A stretch of 5,466 nt of DNA from the NCBI GenBank assembly GCA_003648125.1, contig QMOE01000200.1:1-5466 (forward strand). The letters are read 5' to 3'. Below are positions 1 to 5,425 of this stretch, in pieces (the stretch's first letter is position 1; each line of letters begins with the position of its first letter). Under the pieces are notes generated by a model, which saw only the letters and a list, made by a program, of their open reading frames with translations, did no database searches and had not been told where the DNA came from. The position numbers were made by a program, and so were the translations under genes. The stretch is from Chloroflexota bacterium (GTDB lineage: Bacteria; Chloroflexota; Anaerolineae; B4-G1).

Positions 1-53
1 GAATCTCTGTGTAGCAGAAACTTGGCAAAAGTGTCCGGTAGAGAATATCAGTG

Positions 54-80
54 AAATTCTTGTACACTGAACAAGAATTT
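54..80. repeat. Perfect 10-bp inverted repeat (small hairpin)
   Basis: AAATTCTTGT at 54-63 is the exact reverse complement of ACAAGAATTT at 71-80, with a 7-base loop (ACACTGA). A G-T pair can add one step at the base. The stem is AT-rich. It sits directly beside the larger hairpin at 83-134, so the two may be parts of one element. It could be the end of an upstream transcript or simply a repeat; there is no clear GC stem with a T-run to make it a classic terminator. Confidence 0.6.
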
Positions 81-138
81 TCGACAGGATTTACAGAATT
101 GACAAGATTTCTCCTTCATCCTGTAAATCCTGTCAAAA
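78..138. repeat. Large inverted repeat built on GACAGGATTTACAG
   Basis: GACAGGATTTACAG at 83-96 is matched by its exact reverse complement CTGTAAATCCTGTC at 121-134. One mismatch and two more pairs extend the arms to 17 bases (83-99 and 118-134) around an 18-base loop. TTTT at 78-81 and AAAA at 135-138 lengthen the stem past a single bulged C. The loop also starts with GACA-GATTT, a degenerate echo of the arm. From memory, motifs of this kind (ATCCTGTAAATCCTGTC) recur between genes in many bacterial genomes, so a dispersed repeat is likely, but this window holds only one copy. Confidence 0.65.
99..127 (+). promoter_or_regulatory. Candidate sigma70 promoter for the TtcA-like gene
   Basis: TTGACA at 99-104 is a perfect -35 hexamer. 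A 17-base spacer follows, then TGTAAA at 122-127, which matches four of six positions of TATAAT. Transcription would begin near 134, giving a leader of about 60 bases before the start codon at 197. The -10 box lies in the right arm of the 83-134 inverted repeat, so the match could come from the repeat's own sequence. No other good promoter was seen in 1-193. Confidence 0.35.
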
Positions 139-196
139 ACCTGTTTGGTTCTGGCTTGTCCAGGTTAGGATGTGACGACGGACAACAGCAGGAGTG

Positions 197-907
197 ATGA
201 GTAACCCTGATCGCATCGCCTTCTTTCTGCTCAAGCCGGTCGCTCGGGCCTGCAAAGAGTTCGACCTGCTGACCGAGGGCGACCGGGTAGCGGTGGCCGT
301 CTCCGGCGGCAAGGACAGCCGCGCCTTGCTCCAACTGCTGCTCCGCTACCGGCGCAAGGCGGGCTGCCATTACGACCTGCTGGCCCTTCACGTCGTCGGT
401 ACCGCCGCTGGCTTCCCCGATCTGCGCCCGGAACTGGGACCCTGGTTCCAGGCGCAGGGGGTTGAGCATCACTTTACCCTGCTAGAGTTGGGGCCGGACG
501 AGTCGTTGCCGCTCAACTGCTTCCGCTGTTCGTGGAACCGGCGCAAGGCACTCTTTACCGCTGCGGTCGAGTTGGGCTGCAATAAATTGGCCTTTGGACA
601 CAATGCCGACGACGCAGCCAGCACGACGCTCCTGAATCTGCTCTTCACCGGCAAGTTGGAGACGATGGCTCCGCGCGTCGAATTTTTCACCGGTTCCGTG
701 ACCGTCATCCGCCCTCTGATCTATGTCCCAGAAAAGGAATTGGCCTACTATGGACGAGCGGCGGGTTTTCCCGATCATCCCCTGTGCCCCCAGGGTCTGA
801 CCTCCAAGCGGGCGCAGATGAAGGCGCTCCTGCGCCAGTTTGGCCGCGACCAGAAGCAGATCCGGGCCAATTTGTGGCGCGCCGCTCGTCAGACGATGGG
901 ATTCTAG
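197..907 (+). CDS. TtcA-like PP-loop ATPase (probable tRNA 2-thiocytidine synthetase)
   Basis: 236 residues from ATG at 197; GTG at 194 is an equally possible start and adds one residue. AGGAG at 190-194 is very close to both, and an in-frame stop at 173-175 rules out a much earlier start. Residues 36-41 are SGGKDS, the PP-loop that adenylates the target base. CFRC at 108-111 and Cys197 match in layout the three cysteines that hold the 4Fe-4S cluster in TtcA, and GHNADD at 134-139 corresponds to the family's GHxxDD segment, followed by LLNLLFTGKLETM and VIRPLIYVPEKEL blocks also seen in TtcA. TtcA thiolates cytidine 32 of certain tRNAs in the cytoplasm. The protein is shorter than E. coli TtcA (about 311 residues), mainly at its ends, so substrate identity is inferred. 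TilS is less likely because of the cysteine pattern. The gene stands alone and converges on the gene at 992. Confidence 0.87.
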   Translation: MSNPDRIAFFLLKPVARACKEFDLLTEGDRVAVAVSGGKDSRALLQLLLRYRRKAGCHYDLLALHVVGTAAGFPDLRPELGPWFQAQGVEHHFTLLELGPDESLPLNCFRCSWNRRKALFTAAVELGCNKLAFGHNADDAASTTLLNLLFTGKLETMAPRVEFFTGSVTVIRPLIYVPEKELAYYGRAAGFPDHPLCPQGLTSKRAQMKALLRQFGRDQKQIRANLWRAARQTMGF

Positions 908-910
908 GAT

Positions 911-927
911 GCAATTTGGCAAATTGC
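911..927. repeat. 17-base perfect palindrome
   Basis: GCAATTTGGCAAATTGC reads as an 8-base arm, one central G, and the exact reverse complement. It begins four bases after the stop codon of the TtcA-like gene and directly abuts the larger stem-loop at 928-964. Its symmetry would suit a dimeric DNA-binding protein, but its position between two convergent gene ends makes a role in transcript ending or 3' stability more likely. Confidence 0.6.
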
Positions 928-964
928 GCTACGGAATGCGGTCATCTTGACCGCGTTCCGTGGC
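928..964. terminator. Probable bidirectional terminator stem-loop
   Basis: The core stem is 932-944 with 948-960 around a three-base loop (TCT): 12 Watson-Crick pairs and one G-T pair. Four more pairs, one of them G-T, extend it to 17 steps (928-944 with 948-964). It lies 20 bases after the stop of the plus-strand TtcA-like gene and 27 bases after the stop of the minus-strand gene ending at 992, where a shared terminator is expected. Neither side has a long T-run, so it is not a textbook rho-independent terminator; it may act as a stability hairpin or a block. Confidence 0.6.
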
Positions 965-991
965 CCGTAAGAAAATGATGCACACTCTTTG

Positions 992-1525
992 TCATCCCTC
1001 CAGTGGAACCCAGCCCTGGGGGTAGCGGTGCGCCAGATCGACGTAAATTTGCTTGAACTCGGTCCACTGGGCTTTGTATTCCTCGCTCACTGTCTTATCC
1101 AGCACTTGAGCCGGCACGCCGACGGCGATGTGGCCCGGTGGAATCTCTTGCCCTTGCCGGACGACGGCTCCCTCGCCCACCACGGCCCACTCGCCGAGGG
1201 TGGCCCAATCGGAGACCACGGCTCCCATGCCGATGATGACGTAATCGTGGATCATTTTGACGTTGTGGATGACCGCGCCGTGCCCGACCGTGACCCAGTT
1301 GCCGATGGTCGTCTGCTCGCCGGGGCGGGCGTGAATGACGCAGTTATCCTCTACGCTGCAATGGTCGCCCAGGATGATGGTTCCATAGTCGCCTCGGATG
1401 CGCGCGCCGGGGCCGATCCAGCAGCCTGCGCCGAGGGTCACGTCTCCAAAGACGTCGGCAGAGGGGTGGACGTAGGTGCCTGCGCCGATGCGGGGTGTTT
1501 TGCCTTCGAATGATGCGATTGTCAT
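992..1525 (-). CDS. Gamma-carbonic-anhydrase family protein (left-handed beta-helix)
   Basis: 177 residues. Nearly the whole chain up to about residue 140 is hexapeptide repeat (such as IGAGTY, VFGDVTLGAG, VGHGAVIHN, IIGMGAVVSD), which folds as a left-handed beta-helix and normally forms a trimer. His65, His82 and His87 sit where the three zinc- or iron-binding histidines of gamma-class carbonic anhydrases are expected (the H-x4-H pair is clear), and Arg44-Gly-Asp46 matches the conserved Arg/Asp pair that bridges subunits. Relatives include YrdA, PaaY and CaiE. Many such proteins have weak or no carbonic anhydrase activity, so the reaction is uncertain. The ATG lies in an ATGA overlap with the stop of the preceding small gene, and AAAGGGGAG sits just upstream, so translation is probably coupled. 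It is the last gene of the malQ-led cluster. Confidence 0.88.
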   Translation of the reverse strand: MTIASFEGKTPRIGAGTYVHPSADVFGDVTLGAGCWIGPGARIRGDYGTIILGDHCSVEDNCVIHARPGEQTTIGNWVTVGHGAVIHNVKMIHDYVIIGMGAVVSDWATLGEWAVVGEGAVVRQGQEIPPGHIAVGVPAQVLDKTVSEEYKAQWTEFKQIYVDLAHRYPQGWVPLEG

Positions 1526-1686
1526 TGCTCCCCTTTCTGTTGTGCTGCTTGTGCTTGCTCCAATTCCTCTTCCAGATCTTCTAGTTCGATGATCATCGCC
1601 GCACGGACCGAGTGCTTGGGCAGACGGGCTTTTAGATCAGCGATTCGTTCTTCGAGTTCCTTGATCCTGATCGAGTTGGCTTCCAT
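1522..1686 (-). CDS. 54-residue coiled-coil protein of unknown function
   Basis: A short reading frame of 54 codons, from ATG at 1686 to TGA at 1522. I do not recognise a named family. Residues 4-22 (start NSIRIKELEERI) show a heptad-like spacing of Ile and Leu; a break at RLPKHSV (21-27) is followed by a second highly acidic helix with ELEDLEEELEQ, then a Gln/Ala-rich tail. This predicts a helical hairpin or dimeric coiled coil. No signal peptide, membrane segment or cysteine is present. The start follows the cupin stop with one base between (TGAAATG), and the stop overlaps the next start (ATGA). A weak GGAAAAG is the only ribosome site, so re-initiation after the cupin is likely. The tight packing and coding-like protein argue that it is real; a longer in-frame version starting inside the cupin gene is not needed. 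Confidence 0.75.
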   Translation of the reverse strand: MEANSIRIKELEERIADLKARLPKHSVRAAMIIELEDLEEELEQAQAAQQKGEQ

Positions 1687-1687
1687 T

Positions 1688-2020
1688 TCACTTTTCCACG
1701 TGGGGGATGACGCAGACGAACCTGAGCGCACCTGCGCCGGTATTGCGGTAGCCGTGTGGCTCGTCGGGGGGGACGTAGAGCGCGACACCGGGACGCATTT
1801 CGATCTCCCCGCCTGGCCCGCTTGCCACCCCTTCTCCTTCCAGCACGAAAATCTCGTGCTCGTAGGGGTGATGGTGGGTCTCAAAGACGGCCCCCGGTTG
1901 GAACTCGATCACCCGCATGGCGAAATTGGGTGCTCCTTCCGGTTTTCCAATCACCCAGCGGATGGATTTATCTTCCCCGACTGGCTCTTGGGGAACCTGG
2001 CGATAATCTCTGCTTAACAT
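1688..2020 (-). CDS. Single-domain cupin protein
   Basis: 110 residues, a typical size for a one-domain cupin beta-barrel. Motif 1 runs from Gly43 (GAVFETHHHPYEHEIFVLEG) and supplies His49, His51 and Glu56; motif 2 runs from Gly78 (GVALYVPPDEPHGYRN) and supplies His89 with Asn93. Together these form the usual metal site (Mn, Fe, Zn or Ni). Small cupins of this kind act as sugar isomerases, dioxygenases or ligand-sensing proteins, and the sequence alone does not decide. The N-terminal 30 residues, including RWVIGKPEGAPNFAMRVIEF, resemble a class often annotated as 'cupin domain-containing protein'. The start at 2020 is chosen because AGGAGGT stands four bases upstream; a TTG at 2053 would add 11 residues but has no such site. 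The gene starts 29 bases after the malQ stop and is followed one base later by the coiled-coil gene. Confidence 0.87.
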   Translation of the reverse strand: MLSRDYRQVPQEPVGEDKSIRWVIGKPEGAPNFAMRVIEFQPGAVFETHHHPYEHEIFVLEGEGVASGPGGEIEMRPGVALYVPPDEPHGYRNTGAGALRFVCVIPHVEK

Positions 2021-2024
2021 TTTT

Positions 2025-2031
2025 ACCTCCT
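2025..2031 (-). promoter_or_regulatory. Consensus ribosome binding site of the cupin gene
   Basis: On the minus strand the sequence reads AGGAGGT, four As, then ATG. This is the strongest Shine-Dalgarno match in the window and fixes the cupin start at 2020 rather than at the upstream TTG. It suggests that the cupin is translated independently and possibly more strongly than the other genes of the cluster. Confidence 0.85.
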
Positions 2032-2049
2032 GATATGTTTGGTGAAACG

Positions 2050-3564
2050 TCAAACGTGCATTCGTCCATAAATCGTGGTCAGTTCGCGGAGCCGGCCTGC
2101 GATTCTATCGTTCAGCGCGCCGGGCCGGAGCCGCCAGCACCAGTTTGGTTGCCCGACTGTGCCGGGCAGGTTCATCCGCGCCGCGTGCCCCAGGCTCAAC
2201 AGGTCTTGGACGGTAGTGATGGCCGTGTCGGCGACGGATCCCCACGCCAGGCGGATCATATCCCAGGCGATGTCTGAGCCGTCGCAGCCCAGGTATCTGC
2301 GCACGTAATCCCGCTCCGCCTCGGTGGACGTGACTTGGTACCAGCCGATGGTGGTGTCGTTATCGTGGGTGCCGGTGTACACCACGCAGTTGCGGGTCAA
2401 GTTGTGGGGCAGGAATGGGTCGGCCGAACCGGCGCTGAAGGCGAACTGGAGCACCTTCATGGCGGGGAAGCCGAATTCGGCCTGCAAACGGTCTACGCCA
2501 GCGCGTGATGCGGCGTCGAAATCTCCCAGGTCCTCAGCGATGATCGTCATCTGGTCCAGCGCGGCGGTGACAGCGTGGAAAAAGTCGGCACCGGGGCCGC
2601 GCACCCAGCGTCCATTGATAGCAGTTTCTTCCTCCGCTGGGACCTCCCAGTAGTTGTAAAAGCCTCGAAAGTGGTCAATCCGCGCTATGTCGGCTTGGGT
2701 GAAGGCGGCTCGGAAGCGAGCGATCCACCAGGCATACCCATCCCGGGCCATCATGTCCCAGCGGTAGAGAGGGTGGCCCCAGAACTGTCCCGTCGCGCTG
2801 AAGGAATCGGGGGGCACGCCGGAGACGACCGTGGGCCGGAGCTGCTCGTCGAGATGGAAGAGGTGTGGGTTGGCCCACACGTCGGCGCTGTCCAGCGAGA
2901 CAAAGATGGGGATATCGCCGATGATGCGAACCCCGTGCTCGTTGGCGTATCGCTTGAGCGCCAGCCATTGCTTGAAAAACTGCCATTGGCGGTACTTTTG
3001 GTTTTCGATCTCGCCAGTCAGCGATTCTTGCCAGCGAGCCAGCGGCCCCGGTTGCCGAGTGGCGAGTTCCGGCTCCCAGTTGTACCAGGAACTGAGATGG
3101 TGGGCTTCTTTCAAGGCCATAAACAGAGCAAAGTCATCCAGCCAGGAAGCCTGCTCGTGGCAAAAGTGGGTAAAGGCTGCTTGCTGGTCGGGGGAAGCCT
3201 GGTGTCTAAAGTTGGCGCAGGCGCGGTTCAGCAAGTTTAGTTTGTAGGGGATGACTGGCCCAAAATCAACCCGGTTATCGGGGAAGGGGGGCACATTTTT
3301 CAGGTCTGCTTCTGTAAGGTGACCGATTTCCACCAGTCTTTGGGGACTGATGAGCAAGGGGTTGCCGGCAAAAGCAGAGAGGGTCTGGTAGGGAGAGTCG
3401 GCGTACCCGGTGGGGCTGAGAGGGAGCATTTGCCAGTATGACTGGCCGGCCGCCGCCAGGAAATCCACAAATTGGTAGGCTGCGCTTCCCATGTCGCCGA
3501 TACCGAACTGGCAGGGGAGCGAGGTAGGGTGCAGCAGGATGCCGCTACGGCGTGGAAACGTCAT
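2050..3564 (-). CDS. malQ: 4-alpha-glucanotransferase (amylomaltase, GH77)
   Basis: 504 residues, the usual length for the compact bacterial amylomaltase form. The enzyme moves alpha-1,4-glucan segments between maltodextrins in the cytoplasm, releasing glucose. The N-terminus has RRSGILLHPTSLP and GIGDMG, then YWQMLPLSPTG and SPYQTLSAFAGNPLLIS, all hallmarks of GH77. Asp297 in ARIDHFRGF is the expected nucleophile, Glu344 in IIAEDLG the acid/base, and Asp401 in GTHDND the transition-state stabiliser; GVPPDSFSATGQ (249-260) is the conserved active-site loop. GQPNW (471-475) is near the end. No catalytic residue is missing. I chose ATG at 3564 over one at 3603 because the latter lies in the -10 box of the promoter; a GGAG stands 10 bases upstream of 3564. 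It heads the cluster with the cupin, coiled-coil and gamma-carbonic-anhydrase-like genes, and the GH57 gene lies upstream on the same strand. Confidence 0.95.
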   Translation of the reverse strand: MTFPRRSGILLHPTSLPCQFGIGDMGSAAYQFVDFLAAAGQSYWQMLPLSPTGYADSPYQTLSAFAGNPLLISPQRLVEIGHLTEADLKNVPPFPDNRVDFGPVIPYKLNLLNRACANFRHQASPDQQAAFTHFCHEQASWLDDFALFMALKEAHHLSSWYNWEPELATRQPGPLARWQESLTGEIENQKYRQWQFFKQWLALKRYANEHGVRIIGDIPIFVSLDSADVWANPHLFHLDEQLRPTVVSGVPPDSFSATGQFWGHPLYRWDMMARDGYAWWIARFRAAFTQADIARIDHFRGFYNYWEVPAEEETAINGRWVRGPGADFFHAVTAALDQMTIIAEDLGDFDAASRAGVDRLQAEFGFPAMKVLQFAFSAGSADPFLPHNLTRNCVVYTGTHDNDTTIGWYQVTSTEAERDYVRRYLGCDGSDIAWDMIRLAWGSVADTAITTVQDLLSLGHAARMNLPGTVGQPNWCWRLRPGALNDRIAGRLRELTTIYGRMHV

Positions 3565-3601
3565 TTGATGGAATCTCCGTGATTCTTGCCAGGATGCCCT
3601 C

Positions 3602-3631
3602 ATTATAACAGGATTCTAGTTTTGCGCACAA
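3602..3631 (-). promoter_or_regulatory. Extended -10 sigma70 promoter for malQ
   Basis: On the minus strand TTGTGC (3626-3631) is followed by 18 bases and then TATAAT (3602-3607), a perfect -10 box, preceded by TGT to give the extended form TGnTATAAT. The -35 is only half matched, which is common in extended -10 promoters. Transcription should start near 3595, leaving about 30 bases of leader before the ATG at 3564. No operator-like palindrome or riboswitch fold was seen in this leader. Confidence 0.7.
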
Positions 3632-3680
3632 GCTCCTAGGATCCGTGATTAAATAACTTGCTCATTTCCGGACAAGTGTA

Positions 3681-3773
3681 GCGCCGGTTGAGTAGGAGCG
3701 ACTTGGGTTGAGCCTGTCGAAACATACGCTCCGGCACGAAAAGCGTGTGCCTCCGCTACTCAACCGACGGCGC
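3681..3773. repeat. 93-base foldback element with GGTTGAGTAG arms
   Basis: GGTTGAGTAG at 3686-3695 pairs exactly with CTACTCAACC at 3756-3765, and the flanking GCGCC (3681-3685) pairs with GGCGC (3769-3773) past a three-base bulge. GAG/CTC pairs can continue inward. Inside are two further weak hairpins, CGAC/GTCG (3699-3702 with 3716-3719) and ACGCT/AGCGT (3726-3730 with 3742-3746), so the whole can fold as a branched structure. It carries no reading frame. The arm also occurs at 5426-5435. The form resembles a REP or MITE-like dispersed element. It lies after the GH57 gene and before the malQ promoter, so it may also end or stabilise the GH57 transcript. Confidence 0.65.
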
Positions 3774-3799
3774 TTAATTAAACCGTATCGAGTTTAAAA

Positions 3800-3824
3800 T
3801 CTCTGTGCTCTCTGTGTCTCTGTG
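3800..3824. repeat. Three tandem copies of TCTCTGTG
   Basis: TCTCTGTG occurs at 3800-3807, 3809-3816 and 3817-3824, with one C between the first two. It is followed by GTGAAATTC (3825-3833). The same 8-mer occurs at 4-11, and GTGAAATTC again at 51-59. The tract starts 34 bases past the GH57 stop, in the direction of transcription. From memory, similar CTCTGTGTCTCTGTGGTGAA strings recur between genes in environmental bacteria, which suggests a dispersed repeat; only the three local copies are shown here. Confidence 0.6.
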
Positions 3825-3857
3825 GTGAAATTCCTAGCTTTTTTCAGTAAAGTCTTA

Positions 3858-5246
3858 TTATTGAAAAGATATGCTCTGGGCGAGTATTCTGTCGAAAATA
3901 TCCGCTCCGCTACGTCCGCTTCTCTCGCTCATCGCTACTCCCAGGTCACGGCGGAAACTGTGGGACAGGTCATCCCCGGTGGCGTAGCGGGTGAGGGCCA
4001 GGGCGAGGACTCCGTTGGCGATGCTGTAGCGTGGCTCGGGCCGGTCGAGGTCCTCGAAGAAGAAGGTGCAACTGGCGTACATGCGTTGCCGGTGGAACTG
4101 GGCTTTTAGCAGCCAAAGCAACCGATCCTGTTCCGGTCGGCGCAGGTGGCTCTGGCCGTTTCCAGACAGGAAGGTGTGGCTGTCCATCTGGCCCAGGATC
4201 ACGGCGATATAGTTATCCCGTAACGACCAGGGGGACAGGCCCAGTCGCTGGGCTTCGCATACGTATGCTTGATCCAGGTCGCAGGCCAGGTTGTCTAGCG
4301 CGCGTCGCAGTGCGCCTTTCCAGCGGCTGTCGCCGGGTGTGCAGCCGCAACCGACGACCCAGCGGTCAAGCCGATGACTACAACTCCAAGCGGTGTTCTC
4401 GATCACTTGCAGTTCTGCTTGGGGCGGGTGCTGGCGCAAGTAGTGGCCTAGTGTGGTCAGTTCGTAGCCGTGTGCCTTTTCTCCCGAAAGAATGCGTGAT
4501 AGCACCTCCACTCCCTGGCGGTGGTGGTGACCAAAGGTCTCTCCATCGGTGGCGATGAGCAGTAATCGGTTCTCGTGGCATCTCCATTCTACCTGATCCC
4601 GCAGCCAGTCGTCCACGTGAGCCGGAGCGGGCATATCGAATGAGAGGGCGTTCGAGAGTTGTCTATCGCGCACAAAGACGGCGATGTCGCCTCCGCCGGG
4701 CAGCCGCACGTAGTAGGGGCCGGCCCCGGCCGTCAGGTCGCCGCGCACCTGCTCGTCGGAGAGGATGGTGAAACGAATTTTCTCTGCGGCCATAATTTCC
4801 AGCGTTTCATAGTCCACCGCCATCTCCGGCAGCCACATCCCCAGGGGCGCGTGGCCGAAGCGGTGGTCAAAGCTGGCGATGCCCCAGCGGATTTGGCAGA
4901 TTTTATCACGGCGGCGGGCCAGAGGCAGGATGGTGTGGTGGACGGGTTGGGCTACGCCATTGCCAATTCCGTTGGTCTGGCGGTATGCTTGTTCCTGATC
5001 CACAATCTGCTCGTAGGTGGTATGCTCGTGTTCATCTAGCCAGCGGGCGAGCGTGCCGCCCAGGTTGAAGCTAATACGTCCCAGGTGACCGGCCTCGGCG
5101 TTGGGTGCGTAACACTCGCTGGTGATGCGCTCGTTCCAATTGGCGTAGGGAGCGGCGTTGGGTTCCCTCGGTACGTGCCCAGTGAAGGGGTCGGTGCGAG
5201 GGGGTTGGTAAAAGTGACCGTGGATGGCGAGATGGCAATTGGGCAC
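3858..5246 (-). CDS. GH57 glycoside hydrolase with short DUF3536-like C-terminus
   Basis: 462 residues from GTG at 5246. Residues 9-17 are HGHFYQPPR, followed by NWNERIT and SECYAPNA, the opening typical of GH57 proteins that carry DUF3536. A (beta/alpha)7 catalytic barrel is expected: Glu141 in MWLPEMAVD is the likely nucleophile and Asp234 in ATDGETFGHHH the likely acid. AWSCSHRLDRW (286-296), the CGC at 300-302 and ASCTFFFEDLD (391-401) match DUF3536 motifs as I remember them. The family acts on alpha-glucans such as amylose, glycogen or maltodextrin, but this branch is little characterised and the exact reaction is unknown. No signal peptide is seen, so it is probably cytoplasmic. Members I recall are nearer 800 residues; this one stops soon after the last motif. 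The GTG at 5246 is preferred because GGGAG lies nine bases upstream and the protein then begins just before the conserved HGHFYQPPR; a GTG at 5312 would add 22 unconserved-looking residues without a ribosome site. Confidence 0.85.
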   Translation of the reverse strand: MPNCHLAIHGHFYQPPRTDPFTGHVPREPNAAPYANWNERITSECYAPNAEAGHLGRISFNLGGTLARWLDEHEHTTYEQIVDQEQAYRQTNGIGNGVAQPVHHTILPLARRRDKICQIRWGIASFDHRFGHAPLGMWLPEMAVDYETLEIMAAEKIRFTILSDEQVRGDLTAGAGPYYVRLPGGGDIAVFVRDRQLSNALSFDMPAPAHVDDWLRDQVEWRCHENRLLLIATDGETFGHHHRQGVEVLSRILSGEKAHGYELTTLGHYLRQHPPQAELQVIENTAWSCSHRLDRWVVGCGCTPGDSRWKGALRRALDNLACDLDQAYVCEAQRLGLSPWSLRDNYIAVILGQMDSHTFLSGNGQSHLRRPEQDRLLWLLKAQFHRQRMYASCTFFFEDLDRPEPRYSIANGVLALALTRYATGDDLSHSFRRDLGVAMSERSGRSGADIFDRILAQSISFQ

Positions 5247-5425
5247 TCTAGCTTGCTCCCAGCACTGTACTAATCTTGGGGGTCTAGTATTTCTTTCAAC
5301 AAGCGATGACACAGAGCGGGGCTGATCCAGATGTCAGTTCGCTTGTATCATCTCAATAATCCGGGGCGCGAATCTGTAGGGCGGGTTTCTTACCCATGCG
5401 CGTCAACCTAAGGCTAGCGACCGCT

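Noticed and set aside
116..472. Minus-strand open frame starting inside the TtcA-like gene and running into the upstream hairpin
   Set aside because: It crosses a repeat and the real gene's start region, and its protein has no family features.
482..922. Minus-strand open frame of 146 codons opposite the TtcA-like gene
   Set aside because: Antisense shadow of a gene with clear catalytic motifs; no ribosome site or domain of its own.
989..1513. Long plus-strand open frame (174 codons) opposite the gamma-carbonic-anhydrase gene
   Set aside because: Its protein is low-complexity (Asp, Val, Ala, His rich) and mirrors the hexapeptide repeat of the true gene on the other strand; no ribosome site or family motif.
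1522..1884. A 120-codon version of the small coiled-coil gene starting within the cupin gene
   Set aside because: The added N-terminus is Thr/Ser/Pro-rich and out of frame with the cupin; the coupled ATG at 1686 explains the gene better.
2021..2053. Cupin start at TTG 2053
   Set aside because: The AGGAGGT site four bases before the ATG at 2020 is far stronger evidence.
2575..3240. Plus-strand open frame of 221 codons inside malQ
   Set aside because: It lies wholly antisense to a well-conserved GH77 gene and shows no recognisable domain.
3604..3857. CRISPR array or tRNA gene in the repeat-rich spacer
   Set aside because: The TCTCTGTG units lack spacers and the foldback lacks tRNA landmarks such as a TTCGANNC loop in place with an acceptor stem.
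5299..5346. 8-base inverted repeat ACAAGCGA / TCGCTTGT upstream of the GH57 gene
   Set aside because: The arms are short and 32 bases apart; such a match is easily due to chance.
5293..5360. Promoter for the GH57 gene (TTGAAA near 5294-5299 or TTGAGA near 5351-5356, minus strand)
   Set aside because: Neither has a -10 hexamer of acceptable match at 16-18 bases, so no promoter is called.
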